NCBI GenBank assembly: GCA_934647945.1
Contig: CAKUFK010000001.1
Span: forward strand, 62,001 to 126,000
DNA length: 64,000 bases
Source: an uncultured Eubacteriales bacterium
GTDB taxonomy: Bacteria > Bacillota > Clostridia > Oscillospirales > Acutalibacteraceae
Direction of reading: 5' to 3'
A program made the translations under genes and the position numbers. A model generated the notes under the pieces. The model did no database searches. It had not been told where the DNA came from and was given only the letters and a program-made list of their open reading frames with translations. This document shows positions 7,504-16,105 of the stretch, piece after piece. How positions within the stretch are numbered: position 1 is the first letter of the stretch; the number at the start of each line of letters is the position of its first letter.

Positions 7504-8982
7504 ATGGAAAAACGGACCCATCCGATCACAATCCTGGAGTTTGTCTCCAAATATCTGTTCCTGCTGCTCATCCCCGTGCTGCGGGGGTTGTTCTACCTGC
7601 TGACCACATCGCATGATTTTTACAATTGGCTCGCCGGCGCCTGGGTGGACCTGTTGGTGGTGCTGTTTATCCTGTTCGCCTCTTATCTGCGCTGGCGGTT
7701 CCAATTTTACCGCTATGACGAGCAGGGGTTGACCGTCCGCCGAGGGGTTCTGATCCGTCGAACCGTCACCATCCCCCAGTCCTCGATCTCCACCCTGACG
7801 GTGGAAGAATCGTTTTATCTCCGTCCTTTCCGGGCAGTCCATCTGCTGGCCGATACCGACGCGGGGCCTTTCCAGCGGGCGGATTGCCAGCTCACCCTGC
7901 ACCGAGAGGATGCCTGCGGCCTGCTGGAACGCTATGGACGGGAGCCAAATCTCAAGCCGCGCCTGTACCGTCCCCGCTGGACCGAACTCGCGTTTTTGTC
8001 CATCATCGTCTCCAACACCCTGACCGGGGTGGTGTTCCTGGCCACCTTTATAAACAAAGCGGGCGAACTCTTGGGAGAGGAATTTCAGCGCCGCCTGCTT
8101 GTCGGCCTGGAAGGGGTCGCGGGTCTGCTGGCATTTCTTCCTCAGACCGGCGCGGTGCTGGCCCTCATTCTGATGGGCGGCTGGCTGGTTGGTTTTGCGC
8201 GGAATTTTGTTCGCTTCATCCGTTTCACCGTCCGGCGGGAGGAAGGCGCCCTGACGATCCGCAGCGGCTGGCTGACGAGGCGGACCTATTCCTGCCGTGT
8301 CGACGCGGTAAACTTTCTCGATTACCGGCAGAGCATCCTCACCCGTATGATGGGCCTGTACATGGTTTTCGTGCAGTGTGTAGGATATGGAAAAGGAGGG
8401 GCGCTGGCTGTGCTGGTGCCGGCTGCGGACACCCGTTCCTGCCGCCGGACGATGCGGATGCTGCTGCCGGAAATGGCCGGCCGGCCCCGGCAGATCCGTC
8501 CGCCCCGCGGTTCGGTGATCCGCTACGCTATGTTCCCCTTCTGGGCATGTCTGCTGGTACCGGCCGCGGCTGCGGCAGCCTGCCGCTTGTTCCCGGATTG
8601 GCAGCAGCTGATCGTGTTCCTCGGGCTGATGCTGGCTCTGCCGTTTGTCTGGCTGCTGATCCTGCGGATCATTGATTGCTGCACAGCGGGAATCGCGGTT
8701 TCGTCGCGGCAGCTCACCCTCCGGTATTCACGCGGATACACCTTCCATACGGTGATCGTCCCGCGGGAACGGGTCAACTATGTCCGGATCCGATACAGCA
8801 TTTTCCAGAAATGGGCCGGCAATTGTGATGTTTTGGTGTATACATACGGGGAAGTGGGGCATTGCCACAAGGTGGAGAATCTCCGGCTGCAGGAGGTCCG
8901 GGAGCTGCTCCGCCTGCTCGACGGAGAAAACTCCGTTCTGGGCATGCCGGCCCCTGCCAAGCCGAAAGGAGGAAAGCGGTGA
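7504..8982 (+). CDS. Multi-PH-domain membrane protein (YdbT-like)
   Basis: A 492-residue membrane protein with repeated bPH2 domains alternating with paired hydrophobic helices. Typical PH segments are YRYDEQGLTVRRGVLIRRTV, FTVRREEGALTIRSGWLTRR and the region of VSSRQLTLRYSRGYTFHTVI. Three domains fits the YdbT architecture. AGGAGG is 7 nt before the ATG. Its stop overlaps the GTG of the next gene (GTGA), so the PPTase is translationally coupled. Confidence 0.88.
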   Translation: MEKRTHPITILEFVSKYLFLLLIPVLRGLFYLLTTSHDFYNWLAGAWVDLLVVLFILFASYLRWRFQFYRYDEQGLTVRRGVLIRRTVTIPQSSISTLTVEESFYLRPFRAVHLLADTDAGPFQRADCQLTLHREDACGLLERYGREPNLKPRLYRPRWTELAFLSIIVSNTLTGVVFLATFINKAGELLGEEFQRRLLVGLEGVAGLLAFLPQTGAVLALILMGGWLVGFARNFVRFIRFTVRREEGALTIRSGWLTRRTYSCRVDAVNFLDYRQSILTRMMGLYMVFVQCVGYGKGGALAVLVPAADTRSCRRTMRMLLPEMAGRPRQIRPPRGSVIRYAMFPFWACLLVPAAAAAACRLFPDWQQLIVFLGLMLALPFVWLLILRIIDCCTAGIAVSSRQLTLRYSRGYTFHTVIVPRERVNYVRIRYSIFQKWAGNCDVLVYTYGEVGHCHKVENLRLQEVRELLRLLDGENSVLGMPAPAKPKGGKR

Positions 8983-9635
8983 GCGGCCTGTACGCAATTG
9001 ATGTCACCACGTTTGAGGATGCGGGCCGTTTCGGCCGTTGCATGAGGCGGATCCCCTCCGAACGGCGGGAGCGGATCGCCCGCCTGCGGCTGCCAGAGGA
9101 CCGCCGCCGCTCATTGGGAGCCGGATGGCTGCTGGCGGAAGTGCTTCTCCGGTATTTCGGGCTGGAGTCGCCCGAGCTTGGCCGGTCGGAACGGGGAAAA
9201 CCCTATGTGAAGGGATGGCCACAGGTTCAGTTCAGTCTCTCCCATGCGGGAATATGGGCGGTCTGTGCGGCGGATATCCACCCGGTCGGGGTGGATGTGG
9301 AATCTGTCCGGCCGGACAGGTTGGCGGTTGCCGCGCGATTTTTCGCGCCGGAGGAGCAAGAGATGCTCCGGTGGTCGGCCAAGGAGGCCCAGGACACGGT
9401 GTTTGCCCGTATCTGGACACGGAAGGAAGCATACCTCAAATACACGGGAGAAGGGCTTTCGCACCCTCTGTCCACCTTTTCGCCGGCCTCTCCGGATGAG
9501 GACGGGCGGCCGGTATGGGATCCGGCCCTTGGCTGTTTCTTCACCTCTTACACCCTTCCTGACGGGACGCCTTTGGCCCTCTGTACGCAGGACGGATTCG
9601 TCCCTCCATCCATAGCTCTCCTTCGGGTGGAATAA
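8979..9635 (+). CDS. 4'-phosphopantetheinyl transferase, Sfp-type
   Basis: A 218-residue Sfp/AcpT-type enzyme that moves phosphopantetheine from CoA to a carrier-protein serine. It has the family motifs FSLSH, VGVDVE (Mg-binding Asp and Glu) and WTRKEAYLKYTGEG. A GTG start at 8979 is chosen: AAGGAGG is 6 nt upstream and the codon overlaps the previous stop. No carrier protein or PKS/NRPS gene is visible, so the substrate (primary fatty-acid ACP or a secondary pathway) cannot be told. Confidence 0.9.
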   Translation: MSGLYAIDVTTFEDAGRFGRCMRRIPSERRERIARLRLPEDRRRSLGAGWLLAEVLLRYFGLESPELGRSERGKPYVKGWPQVQFSLSHAGIWAVCAADIHPVGVDVESVRPDRLAVAARFFAPEEQEMLRWSAKEAQDTVFARIWTRKEAYLKYTGEGLSHPLSTFSPASPDEDGRPVWDPALGCFFTSYTLPDGTPLALCTQDGFVPPSIALLRVE

Positions 9636-9988
9636 GGGAGGCCCGTTCTGAGTATCCGCTAGAGGTTCCGTGTGAAAGATTGTCTTTTCATATCAATTGA
9701 ATTGTGTAAAAAAATCTTGAATCACTGGCCGATTTTGAAATTTAACTTAATATTTATAATTCAATACTATATTTAGTATAGATTTTCACCAAAATGCTGT
9801 CAAGCGGGATTTGAGATTATATTTCACAAACATTATATTTTAAAGATAACCTTAATTGTATCCAACCGATTTTCCGCCACCGCAGGCTTTCTGCGGTGGT
9901 CCTGCCAATCTTTTGCACGCAAAAAACGGTGCGGCCGATCGGCCGCACCGTTTTCCATCGCACAAAATTGATTAAGCGAACTTTCGGG
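9636..9988. other. Intergenic region with an AT-rich block and hairpins
   Basis: About 9680-9860 is strikingly AT-rich, with interrupted palindromes around ATACTATATTTAGTAT and no open frame. It is followed by a 9-bp hairpin (9877-9899, CCACCGCAG with its complement) without a T-run, and then the large palindrome at 9923-9954. No gene is supported here. Confidence 0.6.
9917..9954. terminator. Bidirectional terminator between PPTase and malic enzyme
   Basis: A perfect 32-bp palindrome centred on GATC (AAAACGGTGCGGCCGA and its complement). On the minus strand it is followed by six T residues, so it should end the malic enzyme transcript; on the plus strand four T residues follow. Confidence 0.85.
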
Positions 9989-11161
9989 TCAGATCCGGGC
10001 AACTCCGGTTTTGCGGGCCGCCTCGGCAACCGCCGCCGCTACCGCCTGGGATACCGAGCGGTCGAGCGCGCTCGGTATGATGTAATCCGGGCTCAGCTTG
10101 TCGTCGGTGACGAAGTCCGCAATCGCATGAGCCGCGGCAATTTTCATCTCGTCGTTGATGTCGCTGGCCCGGACGTCGAGCGCCCCGCGGAAAATCCCGG
10201 GGAAAGCCAGGACGTTGTTGATCTGGTTGGCAAAATCGCTCCGGCCGGTCCCCACCACAGCGGCACCCGCTTCCCTGGCCAAATCCGGCATGATTTCCGG
10301 AACGGGATTAGCCATCGGGAAGAGGATCGGATTGGGATTCATCGAGCGCACCATCTCCGGCGTGACACAGCCGGGTGCCGACACGCCGATGAACACATCC
10401 GCGCCCTTCAGCACATCCGCCAGGGTCCCCCGGCGGCCTTCCCGGTTGGTGATCTCCGCCATCTCCGCTTTTTCGGCATTGAGACCGCCGCGCCCCTTAT
10501 AGATCGCTCCCTGCCGGTCGCACAGCACGACATCCTTGAGGCCCATCGCAATGAGAAGGCGGATGATGGCGATACCGGCCGCGCCCGCTCCGCTGGTAAC
10601 TACCCGGATCTCCCCAATTCTCCGGTCGGTGAGCTTCAGGGCATTGAGCAGTGCCGCCAGCGTCACCACGGCCGTCCCATGCTGATCATCGTGGAAGATC
10701 GGGATATCGCAGCTCTCCTTGAGGCGGCGTTCGATTTCGAAACAGCGGGGGGCCGAAATATCCTCCAGGTTTACGCCGCCGAAACTGCCCGCAAGCAGCT
10801 GCACAGTCCGGACGATATCGTCCACCTCCTTGGAGCGCACGCACAGGGGGATAGCGTCCACATCTCCGAAGGCTTTGAACAAGGCACACTTTCCTTCCAT
10901 GACCGGCATTCCGGCCTCGGGCCCGATATCGCCGAGGCCGAGCACCGCCGTACCGTCGGTGACCACCGCCACGAGGTTGGAGCGGCGGGTCAGATCATAG
11001 CTTTTGTTCACGTCCTTCTGGATCTCCAGGCAGGGTTGGGCCACCCCAGGGGTGTAGGCCAGGGACAAGTCGTCCCGGGTGTCCAGAGGAGCCCGGCAGA
11101 CCACCTCGATCTTTCCTTTCCATTTTTCATGCAGTTTCAGAGACTCCATCGCGTAATCCAT
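9989..11161 (-). CDS. NAD(P)-dependent malic enzyme
   Basis: A 390-residue short-type malic enzyme: oxidative decarboxylation of malate to pyruvate. It has the malic N-terminal domain (LAYTPGVAQPCL; GTAVLGLGDIGPEAGMPVMEGK; metal-binding FHDDQHGTA) and an NAD-binding domain with VVTSGAGAAGIAI. The start at 11161 (MDYAMESLKLHEKWKGKIE) matches family N-termini and has GGAGGG 10 nt upstream; an ATG at 11179 that overlaps the ldh stop is less likely. The pairing with ldh suggests fermentative pyruvate metabolism. Confidence 0.95.
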   Translation of the reverse strand: MDYAMESLKLHEKWKGKIEVVCRAPLDTRDDLSLAYTPGVAQPCLEIQKDVNKSYDLTRRSNLVAVVTDGTAVLGLGDIGPEAGMPVMEGKCALFKAFGDVDAIPLCVRSKEVDDIVRTVQLLAGSFGGVNLEDISAPRCFEIERRLKESCDIPIFHDDQHGTAVVTLAALLNALKLTDRRIGEIRVVTSGAGAAGIAIIRLLIAMGLKDVVLCDRQGAIYKGRGGLNAEKAEMAEITNREGRRGTLADVLKGADVFIGVSAPGCVTPEMVRSMNPNPILFPMANPVPEIMPDLAREAGAAVVGTGRSDFANQINNVLAFPGIFRGALDVRASDINDEMKIAAAHAIADFVTDDKLSPDYIIPSALDRSVSQAVAAAVAEAARKTGVARI

Positions 11162-11178
11162 TTGCTTGATTCCCTCCA

Positions 11179-12159
11179 TCAGCCGATATCCAGCGACGAA
11201 AGAACGCCGCGCAGGACATCCGCGCTTTTATACAGTTTTTGGAGCTCGTCCTCGGCCAGGGGCGGCGTCAGTGTCCCTTCGATCCCCTGATGGCCGATGA
11301 TATGCGGCAGGCTCAGGCAGACGTCGGAAAGCCCGTATTGCCCCTCCAGCAGACCCGAAACCGTCATGACCGCATGCGTATCCCGCAGGATCCCATTGCA
11401 GATATGCCGGACAGCCAGGGCGATCGCATAAAACGTCGCCCCTTTGAGCCCGATGACCCTGGCGCCGGAGGTGCGTACGTCCTCCTCGATATCCCGCAGC
11501 TCTTCCTTCCCGCAGCGGTTGTGACGTTCACAGATATGGGTGCAGTAGTTTGCCATCGGCATACCGGCGATCGTAGTCAGCGACCAGGGGATCAGGGACG
11601 AGTCCCCATGTTCCCCGAAAACGTAGGCATGGATATTTTGTGGATTGAGGCCCACATGCTTAGCCAGCTTCGCCCGCAGGCGGCTGGAATCGAGCATGGT
11701 CCCCGTACCCATGACCTGGGACGGCGGCAGTCCCGTCGACCGGATGAGGGCATAGGTCAGCACGTCGACCGGATTGCTCACCACCACATAGACCGCGTCG
11801 GGGGCTATTCGGACCACCTGCGGCATCAGGCTCTTGATGATGTTGACGTTCCCCTGCGCCAGGTCGATGCGGGACTGCCCCGGCTTACGCGCCGCGCCTA
11901 CCGTCACGATCACGATATTCGAATCCGCGACCGCATCGATATCCCCATCGTGAATATCCACCGGCGGACACAGCGGCGTGCCCTGATGGATATCCAGGGC
12001 CTCTCCCTTGGCCTTATCCTTATTGATATCCACAATCACAATTTCCGAAGCCATTCCATCCACGGCCAGGGTATAGGCTATGGTTGCGCCGACATTGCCG
12101 GCACCCAGAATGCTGATCTTTTTACGCATAACGGCATCGCTCATTTCCAGAAAATTCAC
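11179..12159 (-). CDS. ldh: L-lactate dehydrogenase
   Basis: A 326-residue LDH/MDH-family enzyme. It has the Rossmann motif ISILGAGNVGATIAYTL, the substrate loop SRIDLAQGN, the VVSNPVDVLTY motif and the catalytic GEHGDSSLIPWS histidine. The Gln-like coenzyme-loop sequence GAARKPGQSR (Gln, rather than the Arg of malate dehydrogenases) supports lactate specificity. A GTG at 12159 has GGGAGG 8 nt upstream; ATG codons at 12144 and 12129 have no site. It is cotranscribed with malic enzyme. Confidence 0.93.
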   Translation of the reverse strand: MNFLEMSDAVMRKKISILGAGNVGATIAYTLAVDGMASEIVIVDINKDKAKGEALDIHQGTPLCPPVDIHDGDIDAVADSNIVIVTVGAARKPGQSRIDLAQGNVNIIKSLMPQVVRIAPDAVYVVVSNPVDVLTYALIRSTGLPPSQVMGTGTMLDSSRLRAKLAKHVGLNPQNIHAYVFGEHGDSSLIPWSLTTIAGMPMANYCTHICERHNRCGKEELRDIEEDVRTSGARVIGLKGATFYAIALAVRHICNGILRDTHAVMTVSGLLEGQYGLSDVCLSLPHIIGHQGIEGTLTPPLAEDELQKLYKSADVLRGVLSSLDIG

Positions 12160-12261
12160 TGCCCCGGCCTCCCGTGGCATTTCCGGATTATTGTAGCACA
12201 CCGCCGTTTTGTCCTGCAATGGTAAATATCGAAAAATAACCGATAGTGCAAATATGCGACC

Positions 12262-12741
12262 TTAAATGGATACGATTTTAACCGGATTGCCGCAGGAACG
12301 GACAAATCGAAGTAGATCGGCCCCCGATATCCAGAGCGTAGCCGTATTCACCAGCGGATGGACGCCGAGCCGATCCATGCCGGTCAGCGATTCGTCCAGC
12401 AGCACCTGCACGGTATGGTCGGGATCCTGTATGACTGCGAGAGGGGTGACGGATCCCTTTGTCAGCCCCAGGTGCTTCATCAGCCGTTCTTCACTGGCAA
12501 AGCTCAGCTTGGATGAGCCAAGCGCCGCCGCAAGCGCCCCCAGATCCGCCTGCCTGTCGCCGGGGAGGACCACCAGAAAATGCTGCCGGCCTTTGGCGTC
12601 CCGCAGAAACAGGTTTTTGCAGACGGATCCTTTGATCCCCAGCTCCCGCATCTCGTCGATGGTAAAAACCGGGGCGTGTTCTTCCACTTCATACGATATT
12701 CCCATGCCGTCCAGATAGGCATACAGCTCCGGCGGTGTCAT
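12262..12741 (-). CDS. Prolyl-tRNA deacylase-like protein (YbaK/ProX family)
   Basis: A 159-residue free-standing editing domain. Conserved features are the N-terminal HAPVFTIDEM, GSVCKNLFLRD and, near the C-terminus, the GVHPLVNTATLWIS segment typical of the PrdX/ProXp branch. These proteins hydrolyse mischarged Ala- or Cys-tRNA(Pro) in trans. GGGAGG lies 7 nt before the start. Substrate preference cannot be read from sequence alone. Confidence 0.85.
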   Translation of the reverse strand: MTPPELYAYLDGMGISYEVEEHAPVFTIDEMRELGIKGSVCKNLFLRDAKGRQHFLVVLPGDRQADLGALAAALGSSKLSFASEERLMKHLGLTKGSVTPLAVIQDPDHTVQVLLDESLTGMDRLGVHPLVNTATLWISGADLLRFVRSCGNPVKIVSI

Positions 12742-12835
12742 CCGTCATCCTCCCTTCGTTGCACACGGGCACCATTGTAGCACAACCGGCTCCGCGTTAC
12801 AAGGCCTCCGCCGGTGTTTTTCGAGGATACGGCTG

Positions 12836-13225
12836 TCAACGTCCCGCGGCTTGGAAATCCACGGCTCCTGGATCGGAGGCGGCGAGGCGGTGGATGAAAC
12901 GGCGGAGGGCCGCCCACTCGTCGTCGCGCATCTCCACAAACGCGCGGAACAGCCTTTGCGCCGGGTCCCCCTGTGTCTTCAGCAGGGCATCGATCCGCTC
13001 CAGCAGGTCGCTTTTATCCCATCGGAACATCTCTCCCGTCCCCTCTGTCAGCCATTCCCGGCGTACATGGTATTCCCGGCACACCGATTTCAGCATCTGC
13101 TCCGTCAGCCCGCGCTCCCCTTTTTCGATCCGCGAGATCGCCGCTCCCGACACCCCGATCTCACGTCCGAATTCCACCTGGCTCATCTTCAGGACCTTCC
13201 TCACTTTGTACAGCCGGCTATTCAT
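12836..13225 (-). CDS. XRE-family helix-turn-helix regulator
   Basis: A 129-residue protein with an N-terminal HTH_3 domain (MSQVEFGREIGVSGAAISRI then EKGERG), a linker matching YHVRREWLTEGTGEMF seen in phage- and sporulation-linked XRE regulators, and a helical C-terminus. The start at 13225 has GGGGAAG 5 nt upstream. There is no obvious target or partner; it lies beside the AT-rich insert, so it may regulate it or be ordinary chromosomal cargo. Confidence 0.82.
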   Translation of the reverse strand: MNSRLYKVRKVLKMSQVEFGREIGVSGAAISRIEKGERGLTEQMLKSVCREYHVRREWLTEGTGEMFRWDKSDLLERIDALLKTQGDPAQRLFRAFVEMRDDEWAALRRFIHRLAASDPGAVDFQAAGR

Positions 13226-13677
13226 CGTTGCTTCCCCTTTCCTTGCGCGAGCTCTCCGCGGCGGATCTCCGGCGGGATTCGCGTCTTTCGGGCGCCGGCA
13301 TCCCAATTCCCCTGTTGGGATGCCCATAGCAAACCGCCCTTATCTGGGTCGATCTTAACACCGCGCATTGTCTTAGTCAAGGAAATCTCGTATATATTAT
13401 AACAAAGTCGATTTATCGCGCAGCCATACTTGCCATAGTAATATTTTTGTGATGATTATACTGACAAAGAAGAGGGATCCGGCCGATGGTTCCCCTTCAC
13501 TCTTCCTCTTTAAAAAGGCCCGCTTGATGCTCTAAAGAAACGGGAAACCCCCTGAGTAAAAAGGAAACGGTGCGGAAAGGTGCAGGGTGATAAGGATGTA
13601 TTTAGATTTGAAGTGGAGGGCATATCTTCGGATATGCCCTCTATTCCGTTACTGCTCCAATGTAATTGAAGAGGACT
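13226..13677. other. Intergenic region upstream of the XRE gene
   Basis: No coding frame is supported. The region is mixed in composition, with an AT-rich part near 13400-13460. It contains a perfect 11-bp stem capped by a TTCG tetraloop (13616-13641) but no T-run on either side. It marks the left edge of the AT-rich insert. Confidence 0.5.
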
Positions 13678-13896
13678 TCAATTTTCTGTGTGTAAAACTT
13701 TTTCTTGCAAGCTCCGATCGTTCGCGCTCTTGCTGTTCGGCTCGTCCTGCTTCGACAGATATCGCCCGTTTAACAGGCAGAGCTGTTTGTCATACAGAAT
13801 ACCTGTTGCCGGCTTTTCAAAGGTGACGGCAATTAAATTGTGAGCCTCTGCAAGCCGCTTTTTTACCTGTTCCAGTTCCTTGTGCTTTGTGGAGAG
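13678..13896 (-). pseudogene. Decayed reading-frame fragment directly after the AlkX-like gene
   Basis: Immediately after the TAA of the glycosylase gene, and in the same frame, 72 sense codons follow with protein-like content (KHKELEQVKKRLAEAHNLIA, then VTFEKPATGILYDKQL) before a TGA. There is no start codon or ribosome site. It looks like the C-terminal remnant of a longer gene whose front was replaced. The parent family is not recognised. Confidence 0.35.
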
Positions 13897-15108
13897 TTAA
13901 TGATAATCGTGGTATTTTTCTCCTAAAATAATCAAATCATCGGCTTCATGAAATCTTGCCAAAGAACAAAGAGTGAGATATAGTCCAACCTTATCTACTG
14001 CTTTTTCCTTTTGAATATTTATCTCCTTAACAATAAACATTTTCTTTTTTCTGTCAAAATTACAATCTATAAACCCAGCTAACTCATTTTGGGATAAAAT
14101 TGATAGCGGCCATTTCATACCTTTTTTCTTAAAATACTCGAAACTAAAAGAGTAAGAAAAGAAGGTGTTCAACCAACGCTTATCTCGTATAATCCCTTCC
14201 ATAGGGGATAGCAGCGAAACTTCATTTGTACTCTCTGGCTTGTGTTGTTGTAAAACTGCTAATAACTTGTTCGCAGCAACATAGGTTTTCTTTAAGCCAT
14301 CTACATTGATATTGGCAATCAGTTCCTTATACCGAAGAGACGAAATCGCCATTGATATGTCTTCTGTGTTCAACCCGGTAATCGCTTTCATATGAGTTAT
14401 GTCGGTAATTCCAAACGAACAAATGAGCTTGTACAAAATAGTCTCAACCGCATCAACGTAGCTTATTTCAGCCGCAGAAGATTTATCTCTCAGCAAATCC
14501 TCTTTTAAGGCAAATACGGGTTCTCTGAACGTCCCTGGCAACCTATTGCAGACGACTATATCATTGGTTATTCGCATGTTAAAAAAGACCTGAAAAATAG
14601 GAAGATAACTGTTAAGCAACCCTCGTTTTCGGCTCTCTGTATATGCGTTCCACTCTTTAGTTAGGCCAAGATGCTCCCATAATTGATATTTCGTACATGA
14701 GTGCATTTCGTAAAATGCTTGTCTGATCTTCTCCTCTTCTGCCAATAATTCATTGCTTTGACGTTCACATTTATCTTGATCTCGTGATTTTCCCCAGCGT
14801 ACTATTCTTTCTGTTGCGGCATTATATATATCCAATTCTCGAGTGGGAACTGTAAAAAGATTTCGTTTAAAAAGATTTGCTTCAACAAGTTTCCTTTCAT
14901 CATAAGCGATTCTGTCGTAATCTGTGACCTTAAAACCCGGTACTCTACTCCAAAGAGCCAAGTAGTGATTTAAATGCAAAATAGGACAGGGGTCATACTG
15001 TATGCCCGATAAATCAGACACCACCTGTACAACACTATTTTTATCTTTATCCAACAGACATTGCCCAGATAAAATTAACGTTCTTGCATCATTTATAGTT
15101 ATTAGCAT
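13897..15108 (-). CDS. Winged-helix DNA glycosylase, AlkX/YcaQ-like (HTH_42 family)
   Basis: A 403-residue protein of about 37% GC in a roughly 60% GC region. Members of this family (E. coli YcaQ/AlkX, Streptomyces AlkZ) unhook interstrand crosslinks and excise bulky alkylated bases. The proposed catalytic Q-x-D motif is present as QYD at residues 37-39, followed by a conserved LALWSRVPGF segment. The C-terminal SPMEGIIRDKRWLNTFF region and the GFIDCNFDRKKK segment match the family's SPFD and GRVD-type blocks. The ribosome site is weak. The long leader (from 15370) suggests leader-based control. Composition indicates horizontal transfer. Confidence 0.78.
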   Translation of the reverse strand: MLITINDARTLILSGQCLLDKDKNSVVQVVSDLSGIQYDPCPILHLNHYLALWSRVPGFKVTDYDRIAYDERKLVEANLFKRNLFTVPTRELDIYNAATERIVRWGKSRDQDKCERQSNELLAEEEKIRQAFYEMHSCTKYQLWEHLGLTKEWNAYTESRKRGLLNSYLPIFQVFFNMRITNDIVVCNRLPGTFREPVFALKEDLLRDKSSAAEISYVDAVETILYKLICSFGITDITHMKAITGLNTEDISMAISSLRYKELIANINVDGLKKTYVAANKLLAVLQQHKPESTNEVSLLSPMEGIIRDKRWLNTFFSYSFSFEYFKKKGMKWPLSILSQNELAGFIDCNFDRKKKMFIVKEINIQKEKAVDKVGLYLTLCSLARFHEADDLIILGEKYHDYH

Positions 15109-16005
15109 ATGTCGTAATCGATACCTACTTCCATCATAAAAGTATTTTTCATTCTCTCGTATCTGCTCTCATACATTCCCCATCGTGCAAGGATGAAGCG
15201 ACACACCTACAGACGGCGCAGATCACGCAGTAGCTTATCCATTAGGACGCTCGCTCCGTCCGTGGCATCGTTTCTCCCTGCGGGAGCGCCCACACCACTT
15301 TACCGCAAGTGTCTGAGTGAGTCGCATGATTAGGATAACGGGTGAAATCCTCCCGAGTTCAATATACTTTTAACTAAAATATATCATAAGCATATGAATA
15401 ATTCAATCGCTGAAAAGGTGATGACAAGTTAGACATTTGGCAAGATTTTTTAGACAGCTTCCCAGTGCTGTTTTCCCGATTTGTATGGGCGCTCCCGTGG
15501 CTTTGCGGTGTTTTCATTCTGCTGCCTCCGGCAGCTCCGTTTACCCGTCATTTTTTTGTAAAATCGAGCGTGTAATCGTATCTGCCTATGTCCGCCATAC
15601 GGATTACCGCTGTTTACGCGGTTTGCTGGGTCACTTGGCTCCCCCGCCCCCGGCGGAATTGTCGCACAGCGTTGTCGGGCCTGTTATGCTTTTGGCTTCG
15701 AACCGTTTGCCACCATATCCGTCTGGACAGGCTACTGCATGATTCACTCCTTTCCGTCTGTATCAGCCTGCACTACTAATATATCAGACGATGAGCACCC
15801 GTAAAAACGAAAAAAACGGTACCCCCACATAATGGGGACGCCGCAGTAGCTGCCCGACGAAAGGTTTAAAGTTCCGTCAGGCGGTGAGGCCGGTATCTGC
15901 CGTGTGGATCCGTTGGTATATTCGGTTTTTATTCGTGTTTTTCCTTGTTTGATCGCTTATCTCCCGCCTCAAATATAGTAATGCAGGATATTGAAGCAAA
16001 AAAGC
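15109..16005. other. Long leader and decayed mobile-element-like sequence
   Basis: Nearly 0.9 kb without a supported gene. It contains the minus-strand promoter at 15378-15406 and a roughly 270-nt leader to the glycosylase gene. The leader holds a possible 30-codon peptide (ATG near 15330, with GGGAGG about 21 nt upstream) and GC-rich inverted repeats around 15250-15300. From 15430 to 15900 only short overlapping frames occur on both strands, without coding character. The region looks like the degraded end of an acquired element. Confidence 0.45.
15378..15406 (-). promoter_or_regulatory. Promoter of the AlkX-like gene
   Basis: TTGAAT and TATATT are spaced by 17 nt on the minus strand, in an AT-rich stretch. 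Transcription toward the glycosylase gene would give a leader of about 270 nt. Confidence 0.6.
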
Positions 16006-16033
16006 AGACAGGCGGATATTTTTCCGCCTGTCT
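15998..16033 (-). terminator. Terminator of spo0A
   Basis: An 11-bp stem (AGACAGGCGGA and complement) with a 6-nt loop, followed on the minus strand by GCTTTTTTGC. It lies about 70 nt after the spo0A stop. Confidence 0.85.
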
Positions 16034-16105
16034 CTCACCTTGTGCCGGTTTTCCTCTTGCTCTTAAACATCTTTTTCACGCAGGAGAGAATCCGCACCGT
16101 TTTTT

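Noticed and set aside
13587..13826. 79-codon plus-strand frame
   Set aside because: It lies antisense to the decayed fragment and spans a TTCG hairpin; no ribosome site.
15437..15742. 101-codon plus-strand frame in the region upstream of the AlkX-like gene
   Set aside because: Low-complexity reading with no ribosome site and no recognisable domain.
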